Positions 48,401 to 59,730 are shown, counted from the first letter of the stretch. The stretch: DNA of 64,000 bases from Jacaranda mimosifolia (GCA_018894105.1 CM032129.1:14143968-14207967); one strand, 5' to 3'. Numbers and translations are program-made. Notes: a model not told the origin generated them from the sequence alone.

Positions 48401-48867
48401 ACCTGCTATTGGGTGAGTCAGATGAAGAACTATTATTTTTACTCACTGTAACATCGAGCGATTGAGTTGCCTCTAAGTCAGTCGACTTACCCCCACTCCC
48501 CTCAATAACAGTAACCATATTTTCGCAACAAATATAGGCAAAAACTGAGTTTGAAGTAACGAACTAAAAGGACAATAGAGCACTTATAAAGTGATGAAGC
48601 AGAAAACACTCACTGAAACCCACAAAAATGCCTAACAGCCGATCGAAATGCTCAGAGCTCGACCTCTTACCACCGCAGTAAAAGTGGTAAATAAGCAGTA
48701 AAATGGACTATTTATAGGTCCCCAACAGGCACCCCAATCGGTTAAAATAATTGGCTACCGGCTATTTGTTATGTAACCACTAGTCATAGCATATAATTGG
48801 CTAAAACTGCTTAATGATTAGCGCCATTAAAACCTAAGTCAAAATTTACTACTACTCCACTCCTCCT

Positions 48868-48905
48868 TCTGCAAGGTAGATCGGACCGGGGAGTAGAGGG
48901 ACTCA
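48868..48905 (+). other. polypurine region before the Tat 3' LTR
   Basis: Purine-rich GGACCGGGGAGTAGAGGG lies 5 bases before the 3' LTR. Antisense ORF promoter signals could also lie here, but none is evident. Confidence 0.5.
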
Positions 48906-49674
48906 TGATATAGGTATGTTGGATGAGCCCAATAATATGGACCTAATAGAATATTGCAAATCGGTCCCAAATTAGGCAGATGAATCCATATATAAGCACC
49001 CAATATCAAAAATGTCAACCTTAGGGAGGTCGACAAAATTCTTGATTGTGTGCAATCGAGTAGACATACAACAATGTGCATAAAGGTTCGTTGCTTCATC
49101 TTCCTCAACTAAGTACGGTCAAGCAAATCTGCAATTGTGACATTTATGTTAGCCGCAACATTAATTGCAGCATCTGTCACCAATCATGTTCGTATTTAAT
49201 GTGGCCGAACTACCATTATGTCCACATTTAATGGCCATGTCGGTACATCACCTCAACATTAATGGCGGTAAAGGCGCTCCTTGTTGCCGGCTAGTCATAA
49301 GCATGATGATGAAGTAGGTTGAAAAAGACCTATTATGCCTCTATACGAATGGGAATGAACTGAACCATAGCGAGAAAAAACTATCTTTTCCATTTCTCAC
49401 CCAGCACTATAAATACCCTCTTCACGGAGTCAAAGGTATTCCATTCCACTTTTCTTTAAGCTATTAATTTGCTAATTTGTATTTTAGTCGAACACATACT
49501 GACTTAAGCATCAGAGGGTCTTAGCCGAGGACCCTCTCAGCTAGCCTAACATTTGTTTATTGATTACAGAATTCAACCCCATTTCCTTTCACTCTTCATT
49601 TATACCGAACTTTCTGGTCAACCATCTTCTCTGGTAGGGGGCAAGAGCAATAGGTACAAGAAAACCCCACATCA
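48906..49674 (+). repeat. 3' LTR of the Tat-lineage element
   Basis: Partner of 39212-39891 with two extra blocks; ends CCACATCA next to ACACT. Confidence 0.88.
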
Positions 49675-49919
49675 ACACTTGTAGAACATTTATCCTCTTC
49701 ATTGTAGTAGCTCAAGAGAGCTAGAAGTGCGTCCATAGAGCTCATTGGTTTCAAGTATGAGCTATTACTCTCTTTAGTGCCATCTCAAGACTCCCCTTCG
49801 TTAACACACTCTAGTAAGGTTCATCTTTTGTCAAAAAAATTTACTCCAACTTTACTAATGCACATAAAGCTTTTTTAGCCCCTATTACTTTCTTCGACGA
49901 ACATAAATTTTTCCACTAG

Positions 49920-50737
49920 GCTATTAAAAATCCCTGATGGAAGAATGCTATAGACCAAGAAATTCATATGCTAAAGGCGCATCAAATATGGACTTTAGAA
50001 TATATGCTCAATAGATTTACAATGGGTATACAAGATCAAATACAAGTCTAATGGGATTGTTGCGCTTTAAAGCATGACTAGCAGCTAAGGGTTTTACACA
50101 GGTCGAAGAGATGAACTCATTTTACAATTTGCTCGTCTATGTAGATCATGTGGTTCTTGTTGGGAATGATTTTGTTACAATATTTCGAGTCAAGCATCAT
50201 TTTCATTCAGCTTTTTGCATCAAAGATTTTGGCAATCTGAAGTATTTTCTTGGTATTAAAGTGGCTCGCCTTAAAAAGGGTATAGTACTCAGTCAATATA
50301 AATACACTCTTGATCTTCTCAAAAAGACTTCACTTTTAGATGTGTGACCAACTGATTTTCCACTGGAATCATAACATAACTTGGCTATAGGGGTGGGTGA
50401 ACCAGTTTTAGATGCAAGCCAATATCGTCGTCTTATTGATAGATTGATTTACTTGACAATCACTAAACTCGATATCACTTATCCAGTGCAAGTGCTCATT
50501 CAATTTATGCAAGATCCTCGTGTCCCTTAATTAAACGCAGCATACAAAGTCCTTTGTTACCACAAGAGAGAACCTGGTCAAGGTATTTTTCTTTCTTCAA
50601 CTAGTGACTTACATTTGATAGCATTTTTCAATTTGATTTGGCAAGTTGTCCAACGAGGTATTCTACTACTGGTTGTGTTTTTGGGGCACAGTCTGATCTC
50701 TTGGAAATCTAAGAAACAAGGGTTTTTCTACAGTTCT
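49920..50737 (+). pseudogene. copia reverse transcriptase
   Basis: From about 49930 decayed frames give an N-terminal RT stretch (W..A...EI..L..., then KSDG and a KA-L-AKGFTQVE block). The open frame 50111-50347 has LLVYVDHVVLVGND, where the catalytic YVDD has become YVDH, then FCIKDFGNLKYFLGIKVAR and GIVLSQYKYTLDLL. This order is diagnostic of Ty1/copia RT. 50390-50710 continues through LIYLTITKLDIT and LRYLK-like blocks into HSLISWKSKKQ, the lead-in to RNase H, where the TIR element at 50738 interrupts. Confidence 0.86.
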
Positions 50738-52361
50738 ATTCAATTTGCTTTATTTATTATCATGTAATCACTTTGTATTGTGCCAATTGTTTCTTTGTTA
50801 TTGACAAACAAAACTAAACAAAACAAAACTTAAACAATTACCCATTTTTAGACCAAATACCCTGAATACCCTTTCTTATTTATTTGATCATTTATTTAAA
50901 TATAATTTTATTTAGTCTCTCTCATATTTTATAATAATATTTTTTATTTATATTTAATACCTACCTATTAATCAACTAAATTATAATAATCCTAAAACTT
51001 ACAATTACAAATTGTTCTTAAAATTAATAGAAAAAATTAATCCTTTTCAAAAATTTAAAAAATCAATTAAAACATAATAATTAAACAATAGAACAATCCT
51101 CTTTCAAATATTTTTGAAAATATTATAAATATTTATATGTATATATATAGTTGGGTATTAGACACACACATATATACATATATATACACTAGCAGTTGTT
51201 GCTCGTAATTTTTACGTTCATAAAACTACTTATTAAATTATTTAAATTAATACATTGAATAATCTAAATTATGAGTAAAGTTAAAAGTGTATTAGATGTT
51301 TTGATATGATAAAGAAAATAATGGAAGATGAAATTTTAACAATACAAATTTGTGGGCTTGTGGATTTTGTAAAAAGTACAATTGTGACATTATTGAACCA
51401 TCACTTCTAAAGGGCAACTTAAAGGAGAAATTTGAAATATTAGTAAATTTGATATCCAAACCAATTTTTTGTACTTAATTATCCATTTTATCCTTCAAAC
51501 TGCATTACCTATTTTAGTTGCTGGAATAGTTGAAGGATAAATTATTTAGAAAACCACAAATAACTTCCATTTTAGACACAAAAGAGCCTTTCTTTTTATA
51601 ATAGTATAGATAAATCCATATCCCACTTTTTCTTAAAAAAAAAAAAAATACATATACATTTATAGATACATACCCCAGCCACCCACCAAAATTCAATAGA
51701 TATATAGATACATATATTTAGAAAACCACTGTTTATTTTATTTTTAGCTAATATATAAAATTGATTAAATTATTTTACATATATTTGTCATTTTAATCTT
51801 ATTAAGTATATATTTAAAATTATTAAATTATACTTTTAAAAAATGATAACTTTAAATTTTTATTCTTTAAATTTTTTATTTAATTTATATTTAGTTATTA
51901 AATAAATTTATTAAATTATTTCAAATATTTTTTTTTTAATATTATTGAGGATATCAATTAGAATTATTAAAACTATACTGTTAGGATGATAGATTTAAAT
52001 TTTATTTTGATTTTTAATTTTTATCTTAATTAACAAATGAATTCAATTAAATTTAATTATATATTTTAGATAATTTATTATTTAATACTATAGAATATGT
52101 AAAATTAGAACAATTCAAGATTTTTGTTTGTTTTGTTAAAATAAAGGGCATAATGAGATTAAAAAAAATTAAACAAAGGGTAACTTAGGCATTCAAAATA
52201 AAACAAAATAAATATCAAATTTGTTTGAATGGAACTACATACTTTCAAAAACAAAGATATCCTACGGCTAAGATTTAGTTGTTTGTAAATCAACGATTAC
52301 AAAGTATTTACATGACATTAAGTAAAAACGAACAATTAGGATGTTAGAAAAGACCAAAAAA
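50738..52361. mobile_element. non-autonomous TIR DNA element in copia RNase H
   Basis: The copia coding sequence for the T-T-V-S block appears on both sides: CTACAGTTCT at 50728-50737 and CTATAGTCTT at 52362-52371, a target duplication of about 9-10 bp with small changes. The ends are inverted: ATTTGCTTTATTTATTATCA at the left pairs with GTTCGTTTTTACTTAATGTC from the right, and both continue into CATGTAA, then ACTTTGTA. The interior is AT-rich with no frame. The duplication length suits a MULE better than other classes. Confidence 0.68.
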
Positions 52362-52732
52362 CTATAGTCTTTCATTCTCCGGCTTAAACGGAGTACATGG
52401 CAATGGCTAATGCTAGAAGTGAATTACTATGGCTACACATTTTGCTACTTGATCTCAAGGTCTCATTGTCATCTCCCATGGTACTCATATGCGATAACCA
52501 AGTAGCCTTACACATTGCAGTCAATCTCGTTTTTCTCGAGCGAATAAAGCACAGCAAAATTGATTGTCATATTATTCAGGATCGGTTACTTAGCAATGAA
52601 TTATGTACATCTTATGTTTGTTCGAATGCTCGAGTTGGTGATCTTTTGACCAAGGCACTTGGAAAGAGACAATTCAATCATCTATTGCGCAAGTTGGGCA
52701 TTTGTGACCTGGATGCTCCACCTTGAGGGGAG
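52362..52732 (+). pseudogene. copia RNase H C-terminal half
   Basis: A 109-codon frame from 52397 has SELLWLHILLLDLKV, then LICDNQVALHIAVN with the catalytic aspartate, ERIKHSKIDCHIIQDRL and DLLTKALGKRQFNHLLRKLGI. This is the standard copia RNase H end. It is the best preserved copia segment. A purine run (GAGGGGAGTG) directly before the 3' LTR is the polypurine tract. Confidence 0.9.
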
Positions 52733-52909
52733 TGTTGCAGTTTCCTTATAGTCATAAAATATCTTCTGTATTTGTTATATTATTATTATAGAATCTGTAT
52801 GATTTTCAGGCATGGTTCTTGCCTTATTTTTTGTTTTGTATCTTTTATATTTGAGGTTAACAAGTGAATAAATTCAAGTTGAATGTTCTTACTCAAATCA
52901 ATTTTCTCA
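52733..52909 (+). repeat. 3' LTR of the copia element
   Basis: 177 bp, begins TGTTGCAG and ends TTTTCTCA, followed by the GAAAT duplication. Confidence 0.88.
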
Positions 52910-52914
52910 GAAAT

Positions 52915-53158
52915 AATCATTTGATTTGCTCTATATGATTTGATTGGTATCTATTTTCTTAATCAAAAGATGTGAACTAGATTACCAAAATATTACCATT
53001 TACTTTTTTTCTTTCGCAAGGTACGATTTAAACATCTCAACTTCATACATGTCAATATTTAATTTGTTCTTCAATTAAATATTTTATTTAATCTTGAAAT
53101 TATTTAATCATAGAATTAGTCCAAAAGAAAAAAAAGTATTTGCAATTACGTGTTGACA
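52915..53158 (-). repeat. 5' LTR of the gag-only element, outer part
   Basis: Continues 32046-32480 across the copia insertion and matches 29366-29651; ends TGTTGACA. Confidence 0.68.
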
Positions 53159-53474
53159 AATGATACTTTTCTTTTAATTGACTTCTCGGCAAATTATTTT
53201 TATTGTTAATTGAAAGGTAACACATGTAAAATTGTATATTAGTAATCAATTGAAATTTATATTTATAGTTTATCAAATTGAATTTAAAAATAGAAAACTA
53301 TTTTATTGGTATTCCAATATATTTATATGTATCACTATTATAAATCTCATATTATACATAAATAAAAAATAATAAAACAGTGCATAAATTTCCACAAATA
53401 TACATCAAATCCAAAGCAATTGAAATTAGATACTAAGATTTCAGAAAGGTTCTACTCTAGAAGAAAATAAATAT

Positions 53475-53690
53475 TGCGTGGCTTATAGCTCGAGCGGCAT
53501 CAGTCTCCCCGTATTCTATGGGAGGTCTTGTGTTCGACCCCAAGTGGGCACGTTGTGTGCACTTTATGTGCATTGTTGGTAGCTTATATTTTGATTGTTT
53601 GGTTTGAAAATAGAAAAAATATTGATTTACTGATAGGATGATAAATTAATCATTTGTAATACTCTCTCTAAAAAAAAAAGAAAAAGAAAT
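53475..53690 (+). mobile_element. tRNA-derived SINE
   Basis: An A-box-like TAGCTCGAGCGG (53486-53497) and a B-box-like TGTTCGACCC (53531-53540) lie about 33 bases apart, as in the internal Pol III promoter of a tRNA-type SINE head. A tRNA-unrelated body of about 130 bp follows and ends in an A-rich tail (53670-53690). Possible short direct repeats, AAATAAATAT before and AAATAAATTA after, would be the target duplication. There is no coding capacity; it would depend on a LINE for movement. Confidence 0.72.
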
Positions 53691-54030
53691 AAATTAATAG
53701 CATATATATGGAAATAGCAATACCTCTTGAGCCATTTGTAAAAGAAAATCAAAAATCCCTTTCACATGCTTGTAAAATTTTTCAAAAAAGCAAACGAAAA
53801 TATAACCATAAAAGGACTCAAAAGTTAAGAGTAGGGCCGCTCACTACCTAAAAGAAATGTGCAAAATATCAATTAACAAAATAAATTAATGACAGAACAA
53901 TGATTAAGAATAACACGACCATGCTGCATAACGGACAACCAACAACACTTCATCATTGAAAAACGGAAGGGATCCAACAAAAAACTATTAAAATAATGAC
54001 ATATATTCTAGTAAAATAGCAAAAAATGCA
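53691..54030. other. AT-rich spacer, no gene seen
   Basis: No coding or repeat boundary recognized between the SINE and the LTR-like repeat. Confidence 0.45.
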
Positions 54031-55686
54031 AAAAAATTTAAGCACATTAAAGCTTCCAAGGAATGGACCTTATAAATATTCAAGTTGGCCTATAAATACT
54101 TTATTCACATTAAAACGTTATGTATTAATTCATCAATATTCAAGTTGGCCTACAAATACTTCCTCCCTCTCTTCTAGAGGTCACCCGTTTCAGGCTATCT
54201 TCACTTCATTCTCATTTTATTTTTTCCTCCTAAATTTAGTTGTTCATCATGAATCAACTAACTCTACTCTTTAATTTAAATGGTCTATTTCAATTCTTTA
54301 AATTAGTGAAATTAATTTACCATATCATATGATTCAATTAAATTAACTCTTTAATTAAATTGGCTTAATAAATTAATCAAACCATGTTAATTAATTTAAT
54401 TTGTTACATGATCCAATTAAATTAACTTTTTAATTTTACTGACTTAATTTAACTTTTTAAATTATTTTGATTAATTTAGCTCCTTAAATGGATTAAATCA
54501 TGTTGACTAATTAATTTAGTCAAGCACTTCTTCCATCTAGCTCACTTAGATGAATTTATCTAACACTTTAGATAACTCTCTAAATTCACTCATATATGAT
54601 TCAAGGTTTTTGTGTTATTCACTAATTAATTGGACATGCGCTTGCAACTTCTTGCAATTTAATTAATAAATATAAAAATATTCTGATTAATCAAAAATCC
54701 TTTAATTAATCTCTCTTGAATAAATCCCCATTAATTCAAGAGCACTCGATCTCCATAGTCGATATATAGCTACAAGCCTATGGAGCCCAGCCAATTAGAT
54801 GGATTATTTGGACCTTTTCCTCTTATGAGTACCATGCAAATATGGTCATTTCGTTTCCTATCTCTCAATTGGCGTCTAGGGCTAAGATATTAGTTGGTTT
54901 CCAAATAACCTCAATAACTATGCGTCTATTGTTAATGAATGGTCCCGATGACCTCAATTTTGGAAATACTTTCTAAATTATCATACTACCTTGCGTAAGG
55001 ATTTCTAGAGCCAATCATCATAAAAAATATAGGAGATCAACTTGTTTTTCAAGAAGAACAAAGAATAAACCTTCATATTTAAGTAGCTTATATCCAATTT
55101 AAATCCCATACGACCCGCTACATATTTGGGACACGTATTTGGGACAAACACCAAAGCACAAGGACCTAAGCACAAGGTTATTGTGAAACTTCAAGTATAA
55201 GGACTAATAATATACGCTATCTTAAACTAGAGAAATTATCATCACCGACAAGCCACTCTGGCTACCTTATGGATTTCTCTACATTGAGTTTTCAGTGAAC
55301 TTGTCTTCAATAAACACCCACTAGCATACATCTATGTCCCACACATAGATTGCCAAAAAATGGGACAATATCCAACTCGTTGGAGTATGTATTGTTAGTA
55401 CAAATTTATCTAAATCTTAGATGCCCTTGTTTCGAAGATTCTATAACTTAAAATATTCCAAAATCATGATCGTATAGACTTGTTTCAGGATCACCATCAT
55501 ATATGTGACCAAGTCCCATATCCTTGTGTAATCTTAAGGGTTTCAATCAAATGCATTGTTAAAAGTAACAATATTTATATGCATAAAATGAAGTTGGTAA
55601 TCAATTGAATATTGATGGCAATAAGATTGTTTTACAAGAGTAGTTTGGTAGACCTATCTAATTGGCTGTGGGACACTATTCCAACA
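54031..55686 (-). repeat. unclassified LTR-like non-coding repeat
   Basis: On the minus strand the sequence starts TGTTGGAATAGTGTCCCACA, a retrotransposon-LTR-like beginning, at 55686. It continues for about 1.6 kb without coding frames. Short internal repeats occur: AATATTCAAGTTGGCCTA appears twice (about 54076 and 54137), and AATTAAATTAACT variants recur at 54330-54450. I could not fix the other end or a target duplication. It may be a solo LTR. Confidence 0.38.
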
Positions 55687-55829
55687 ATTAAGACATAATA
55701 AAGTGCACATGAATATTCAGAAAATAGTTATAAATTGTTATTACTTGGCAATATGCTAGAAGAAATATATGATAAATAAAAAAATTTGTAGTAACTTCAT
55801 GAACTCGTTCAAAGAAAAAAAGGATGATT

Positions 55830-57032
55830 GGAGTTGAAATTTAAGAATGAGTTCTTAATAAAAAATTGTAGATCATTTTCAGGGAATTCTATATATAAAT
55901 GGATAATAGATGCATTATCATAATATCAAATCATAACTATAATTGCAAATATATATAAGGAAAAGAATAAAATTTCTGAAGAAAATGGTGCAAAGAATTT
56001 AATTCTAGGATTTAATGGAATACTCAAAAGTTGGTGGGATAGTATAAAAGATGAGTACAAAATATCAATACTTAAAATTTATAAAAAGAATTCTAAAGGA
56101 GAAATAATACTTGATCAACCGAATGGAGTACTAATACCTAATGCTGTTGAAGTATACAATACTTTTAAATTTTATTAGAGACCCACAAATGTATGAACAA
56201 AGAAATTGACAAATGCTTCAAAATTTAACTTGTAAAACTCTACAAAACTTTAGATGGTATAAAGATACTTTTTTAACAAGAGTTTATAAATTAGAAGATG
56301 TAAATTCTTATTATTGGAAAGAAAGATTCATAGCAGGCTTATCAAATTTATTTGCTGAAGACCACATAAAAAGTATAGAAAATAGTAGTTCAGCAAACCT
56401 ATCTTATGGAGAGATAATTACACAAATAAATATAGTAGAAATACAACTATGTAATGATTTAAGATTAAAGTCTCAAATGAAAAAACAAAAAATTAGTTCT
56501 AGGAAAGAACGAGGAAAATTCTATGAACAATTTGGATTCGCAAAAATAAGAACTCCTAATACACACGAAAGATATTATGATAAAAATAAGAATAAGAAGA
56601 GAACCTTCAAAAAATAAGATAACAAGAATCAAGAGAATTATAAAGAGAAATCTACTAAGAGGAATTATAAAAAAATTACAAAAAAGATATATCTCAAATA
56701 AAATGTAGAAATTGTGGAAATCTAGGACATTATGCAAATACTTGTTGAGCACTTGGGCTAGAAAAAGAGTTAAGGAATTAGAAATTGAAGAATAGCAAAA
56801 ACTTGAAATTATAAAAATTTTAGACCAATTACACTTTAGTGACTATGATAATGAATCAGAAAAAGAACTAAATAAAATACAAACGGATGATGAATATAAT
56901 TCCTCAATTTCAGAATCTGAACAAAATGATGATTGTAATTGCCACCCTGAAGCAAAAATCTATTTCTGCAATAAAAATATAAATGTTCTTAGTAAATATA
57001 ATGAATTACTTGAATTATCTCAACAAATTACC
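55830..57032 (+). pseudogene. endogenous caulimovirid-like coat-protein region
   Basis: A decayed plus-strand coding region resembling the coat-protein part of Caulimoviridae. Upstream (55870-56190) broken frames include a WW-containing helix typical of this region. The 134-codon frame at 56213-56617 has a FRWYKD block, a YWKERFIAGL block, LFAE, and SYGEI, all arranged as in this family, followed by a lysine-rich tail. A CCHC knuckle with exact CX2CX4HX4C spacing is at 56704-56745, then an acidic stretch to 57027. Stops and frameshifts separate these parts. It is cut at 57033 by the long-LTR element and resumes at 63709. Genus cannot be set from this. Confidence 0.72.
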
Positions 57033-57852
57033 TGTAATACCCCCACTCAGGATAGCACCTAAGCTGAGGCGTAACTCAGTTCAACCTTAAATTGAACCTA
57101 CAAATAATCAATAATCCATAATCAAACGTTTCAAGCTTATCAGAAATAGCAGCGGGTTTCAAATTAAGTAAACCTATCATAAGACAATAAATTCAAACCT
57201 TAAACAATCCTGTGACATACAACACATATACTAAATACATGCCACAAAATCTCAAATTCAACTTATCAAAAGTAGCAGAATTTCAAACTTAACAGACTCG
57301 TCAACCGACTAAGTAAATGCCACAATTCACATTCTTACATAACAAAATATTTACATTCCTTAAGTCGACCACATCAACATGATATATCACAGCGTCTTGA
57401 GTCCAAGCTTAGCAATCAGATAATTTCCATATATACATTCAACACCTGATCTATTATGAAATATTCATGTCCTGACTGGAGTCCAATCCTTCACTTAATC
57501 CCCGTCTGAGAAAAATCAAAATAAACAAGGGTAAGTCCAAAGGACTTAGTGATGGAGAAGAAAATGATAGGATGCAAAGGAAAATCATTGAGACATGATA
57601 ATCAACCATAAAATTTGGTAATAAGCAAGACCTTTCAATAGGAACAAAATTAAGTAATAAGCAAGAATTTCTTTACATGATCAATAGAGTACATGACACA
57701 TATGATATCGAACTTGGCAGACTGTTGGTCATTCGACTTTATTACTTCCAACTCAAATTATGATTGCATGTACCGGGCGTCGATACAATATAAATAAAAA
57801 TTCCTTATCATTCCATTGCTCGAGCACTCAGCTCGATGGGTACACCTTGATT

Positions 57853-57880
57853 ATATGGCATGGACAGTCACATGCCATAT
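57853..57880. other. conserved inverted repeat in the LTR
   Basis: ATATGGCATG, an 8-nt spacer, and CATGCCATAT form a perfect 10-bp-arm palindrome. Counterparts are at 5262-5283, 13312-13333, 33506-33527 and 61211-61238. It lies in the R-U5 part of the LTR. Confidence 0.75.
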
Positions 57881-58204
57881 CCCGTCACTCATAGTTCGCT
57901 ACCTCCAGCTACCTGTAAGTCAGGATCGTAAATGGGTACTAGCCGTAAGACCTGTGTCCATTGGTCCGTTTCGCCCACCTGTCTTCCGGACCTAGTCCCT
58001 AAGCCCAAAACCCCCATGGTGTCCCTCTGGGTGAAAACCGCCCATGGCATCCTATGAGTTGGAAACCGCCTATGGCATCCCATGGGTTGAAAAGATATAA
58101 TGCCAACAGATAAGAATTTAACCTTTAAAGCAATAAGCACGAGTATAACCAAATAAAATTTGGAAGAGGTCTTGTACCAAAATCCAGAGGTGCTGATGGG
58201 GATA

Positions 58205-58456
58205 GACTCAAGAGGAGCCCATACTGGACATGCCCTATCAACTAGTATAGCTTTTTGCTCTATAACAGACTCAAGAGGAGCCCCCAGTGGACATGCCCTG
58301 TCAACTAGTGTGGCTATTTACTCTGGAACAGACTCAAGAGGAGCCCCCATTGGACATGCCCTGTCAACTAGTGTGGCTATTTACTCTGGAACAGACTCAA
58401 GAGGAGCCCCCACTAGACATGCCCTATCAACTAGTATGGCTCTTTACTCTACCCGA
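58205..58456. repeat. 63-bp tandem repeat, four units
   Basis: GACTCAAGAGGAGCC recurs at 58205, 58268, 58331 and 58394, exactly 63 bp apart. Because 63 is divisible by three the array stays open in more than one frame, but this is a by-product; the other LTR (61527 onward) has one unit. Confidence 0.92.
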
Positions 58457-59439
58457 CACATATTTTACAGTACTAACCAAACAAGATATTTAAAAGGATC
58501 AAGATTTTCAACGTTCAATTGCCAATAGGGCAAAACAATTTAACAATTTTGCCAACAAGGCAATTAACAATACATTTGAATAAAAAGCATATTTATAAGA
58601 AGCCAACAAGTATACTAGCCGACAAGGCCATTTTAGTATATAAATCCAAGCATTCTGCTAAGATTGGCTTTCAAACAGAGTTTACAAGTTCAGAGAAATT
58701 CACAGAGTTCGTGCGATTGCAAAACAGTTATTTTCAAGGAAATACAAAAAATACCAAGTAGTTTCAAATTCAAGAGAGCCTCACAGGGTTTGATAATCAA
58801 GCAACGTTAATCAAGACAGATATCAAATCAGCAAAACCTAACAGGTTCAACGTTACATACAGAATAAGCTCATACAAGCAATAACCAATTGGCAGATCCC
58901 TCAATAATAATGAACGGAATACGATAATCAAATCAATGCCAACCCTCATAGGGGTTTATCAATAAAATTGATAGGTATAAGAGTGCCAGATTGGCGGATC
59001 ATCACCGCAAAAATCTTAGAAAGCAACCACAATTGGCAGTCTACTGGTCTGTGGGACCTATTCCTTCGTCACCTACCAAAGGAATAAGTTCACATTCAAA
59101 TCTTCTAAATCTTAACTATAAATATAACGAATGTCATTATCAAACTTAAGGGTATTCCAATATAGTCTTGATAATTCTTAGATGTTTAAATATAACAAAT
59201 GTCATTGTCATCCTATGATTCAGACTACACTTATCTCTACGGTCCTAATTTTTGTATTAATTTTAACACAACACCCATTTTTAGGCTTTCTGATGCTTTT
59301 GTTGCCAATAAGTGAGCCATTCTAGCCTTTTAGCTTGAGGCATGCTACTATATTTGCCTTTCGGGTAATAGGAGATAGAGAAATCGCAATTTCTAGAATT
59401 TTCATCCATCAACGTTGTCTCCTATTCAAATTCTCATTT

Positions 59440-59730
59440 TGGTCAACTGGTTGACCTTTCTGAGTTAATTTGATCAACGTGTCAGCTAATTAGAAAAGTT
59501 TTTCACAACTTTCGTAACAGCCGACAAGACGCAGAAAACTACGAACTTCTATCAGGTTTTCTGGTTTCTTCCAGTTGACTACCGTCTCTATCTTAGAGGG
59601 ATCAATTCTTTACCCCATCTCGGGATATTATGTGCCCAAAAAAAGCAATCTTCTCTATCCAATATTTGTGCTTACAAACTTTGCATACAACTGATGCCCT
59701 ATCTTAGAGCTCTGAGAATCATATGTAAGT
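59440..59730 (-). pseudogene. RT-RNase H connection fragment (gypsy pol)
   Basis: Minus-strand frames with shifts encode a K-FCK-EFWI-KIAFLGH-like stretch, then a DGVK-DPSKIETV-NWKKPENL-like block, then a SFLGL-GYY-like block, all in the order found after RT in Ty3/gypsy elements. Indels break it several times. It shows that the long-LTR family is derived from a coding gypsy lineage. Confidence 0.65.

Larger units (their letters stand above)
39212..49674 (+). mobile_element. Tat-lineage Ty3/gypsy element with antisense ORF
   Basis: LTRs at 39212-39891 (680 bp) and 48906-49674 (769 bp) begin TGATAT and end ATCA. A TTTGGCACCATCTGTGGGA primer site follows the left LTR; the plus-strand order is gag, protease, RT, RNase H, integrase. 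The site type, the VDNGS protease and the Gag CHxHxxxGHxxxxC knuckle fit the Tat group (Retand or similar). A 2.4-kb antisense coding region lies between integrase and the 3' LTR. Flanking pentamers GCACC and ACACT differ by two transitions. It is inserted between the integrase and RT of the copia element, and it is the most complete element in the window by domain count, though no domain is intact. Confidence 0.9.
32486..52909 (+). mobile_element. Ty1/copia retrotransposon with several nested insertions
   Basis: Short LTRs (32486-32689 and 52733-52909) begin T(G/A)TTGCAGTTTCC and end TTTTCTCA. A perfect GAAAT target duplication flanks the element (32481-32485 and 52910-52914). The plus-strand order is gag, protease, integrase, RT, RNase H, the Ty1/copia order. 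Once the insertions are removed it is about 4.4 kb. Insertions: a solo LTR in gag (32822-36736), a Tat-lineage element between integrase and RT (39212-49674), and a TIR DNA element in RNase H (50738-52361). Every domain is degenerate. Confidence 0.9.
28945..53158 (-). mobile_element. gag-only LTR element (TR-GAG-like), host of the large nest
   Basis: Two similar LTRs lie at about 28945-29651 and at about 32046-32480 continuing at 52915-53158. The second was split by the copia element, whose GAAAT duplication lies on each side. On the minus strand the 5' LTR is followed by a decayed gag (31078-31775) and then a tandem-repeat array before the 3' LTR. No protease, RT or integrase trace was found, so it resembles a non-autonomous terminal-repeat element with a GAG domain. 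The right LTR end reads TGTTGACA or TGTCTACA. The inner boundaries and target duplication are not resolved; a primer-binding site is not obvious. Confidence 0.68.
57033..59196 (-). repeat. 3' LTR, truncated
   Basis: Begins TGTAATACCC and is colinear with 60388 to about 62335; similarity stops near 59196. It contains four 63-bp tandem units where the other LTR has one. Confidence 0.85.

Noticed and set aside
58160..58528. A 122-codon frame with a repeating 21-residue unit, resembling a repeat protein
   Set aside because: It is the by-product of a 63-bp tandem duplication inside an LTR. Two other frames are also open across it, and the other LTR of the pair has only one unit.
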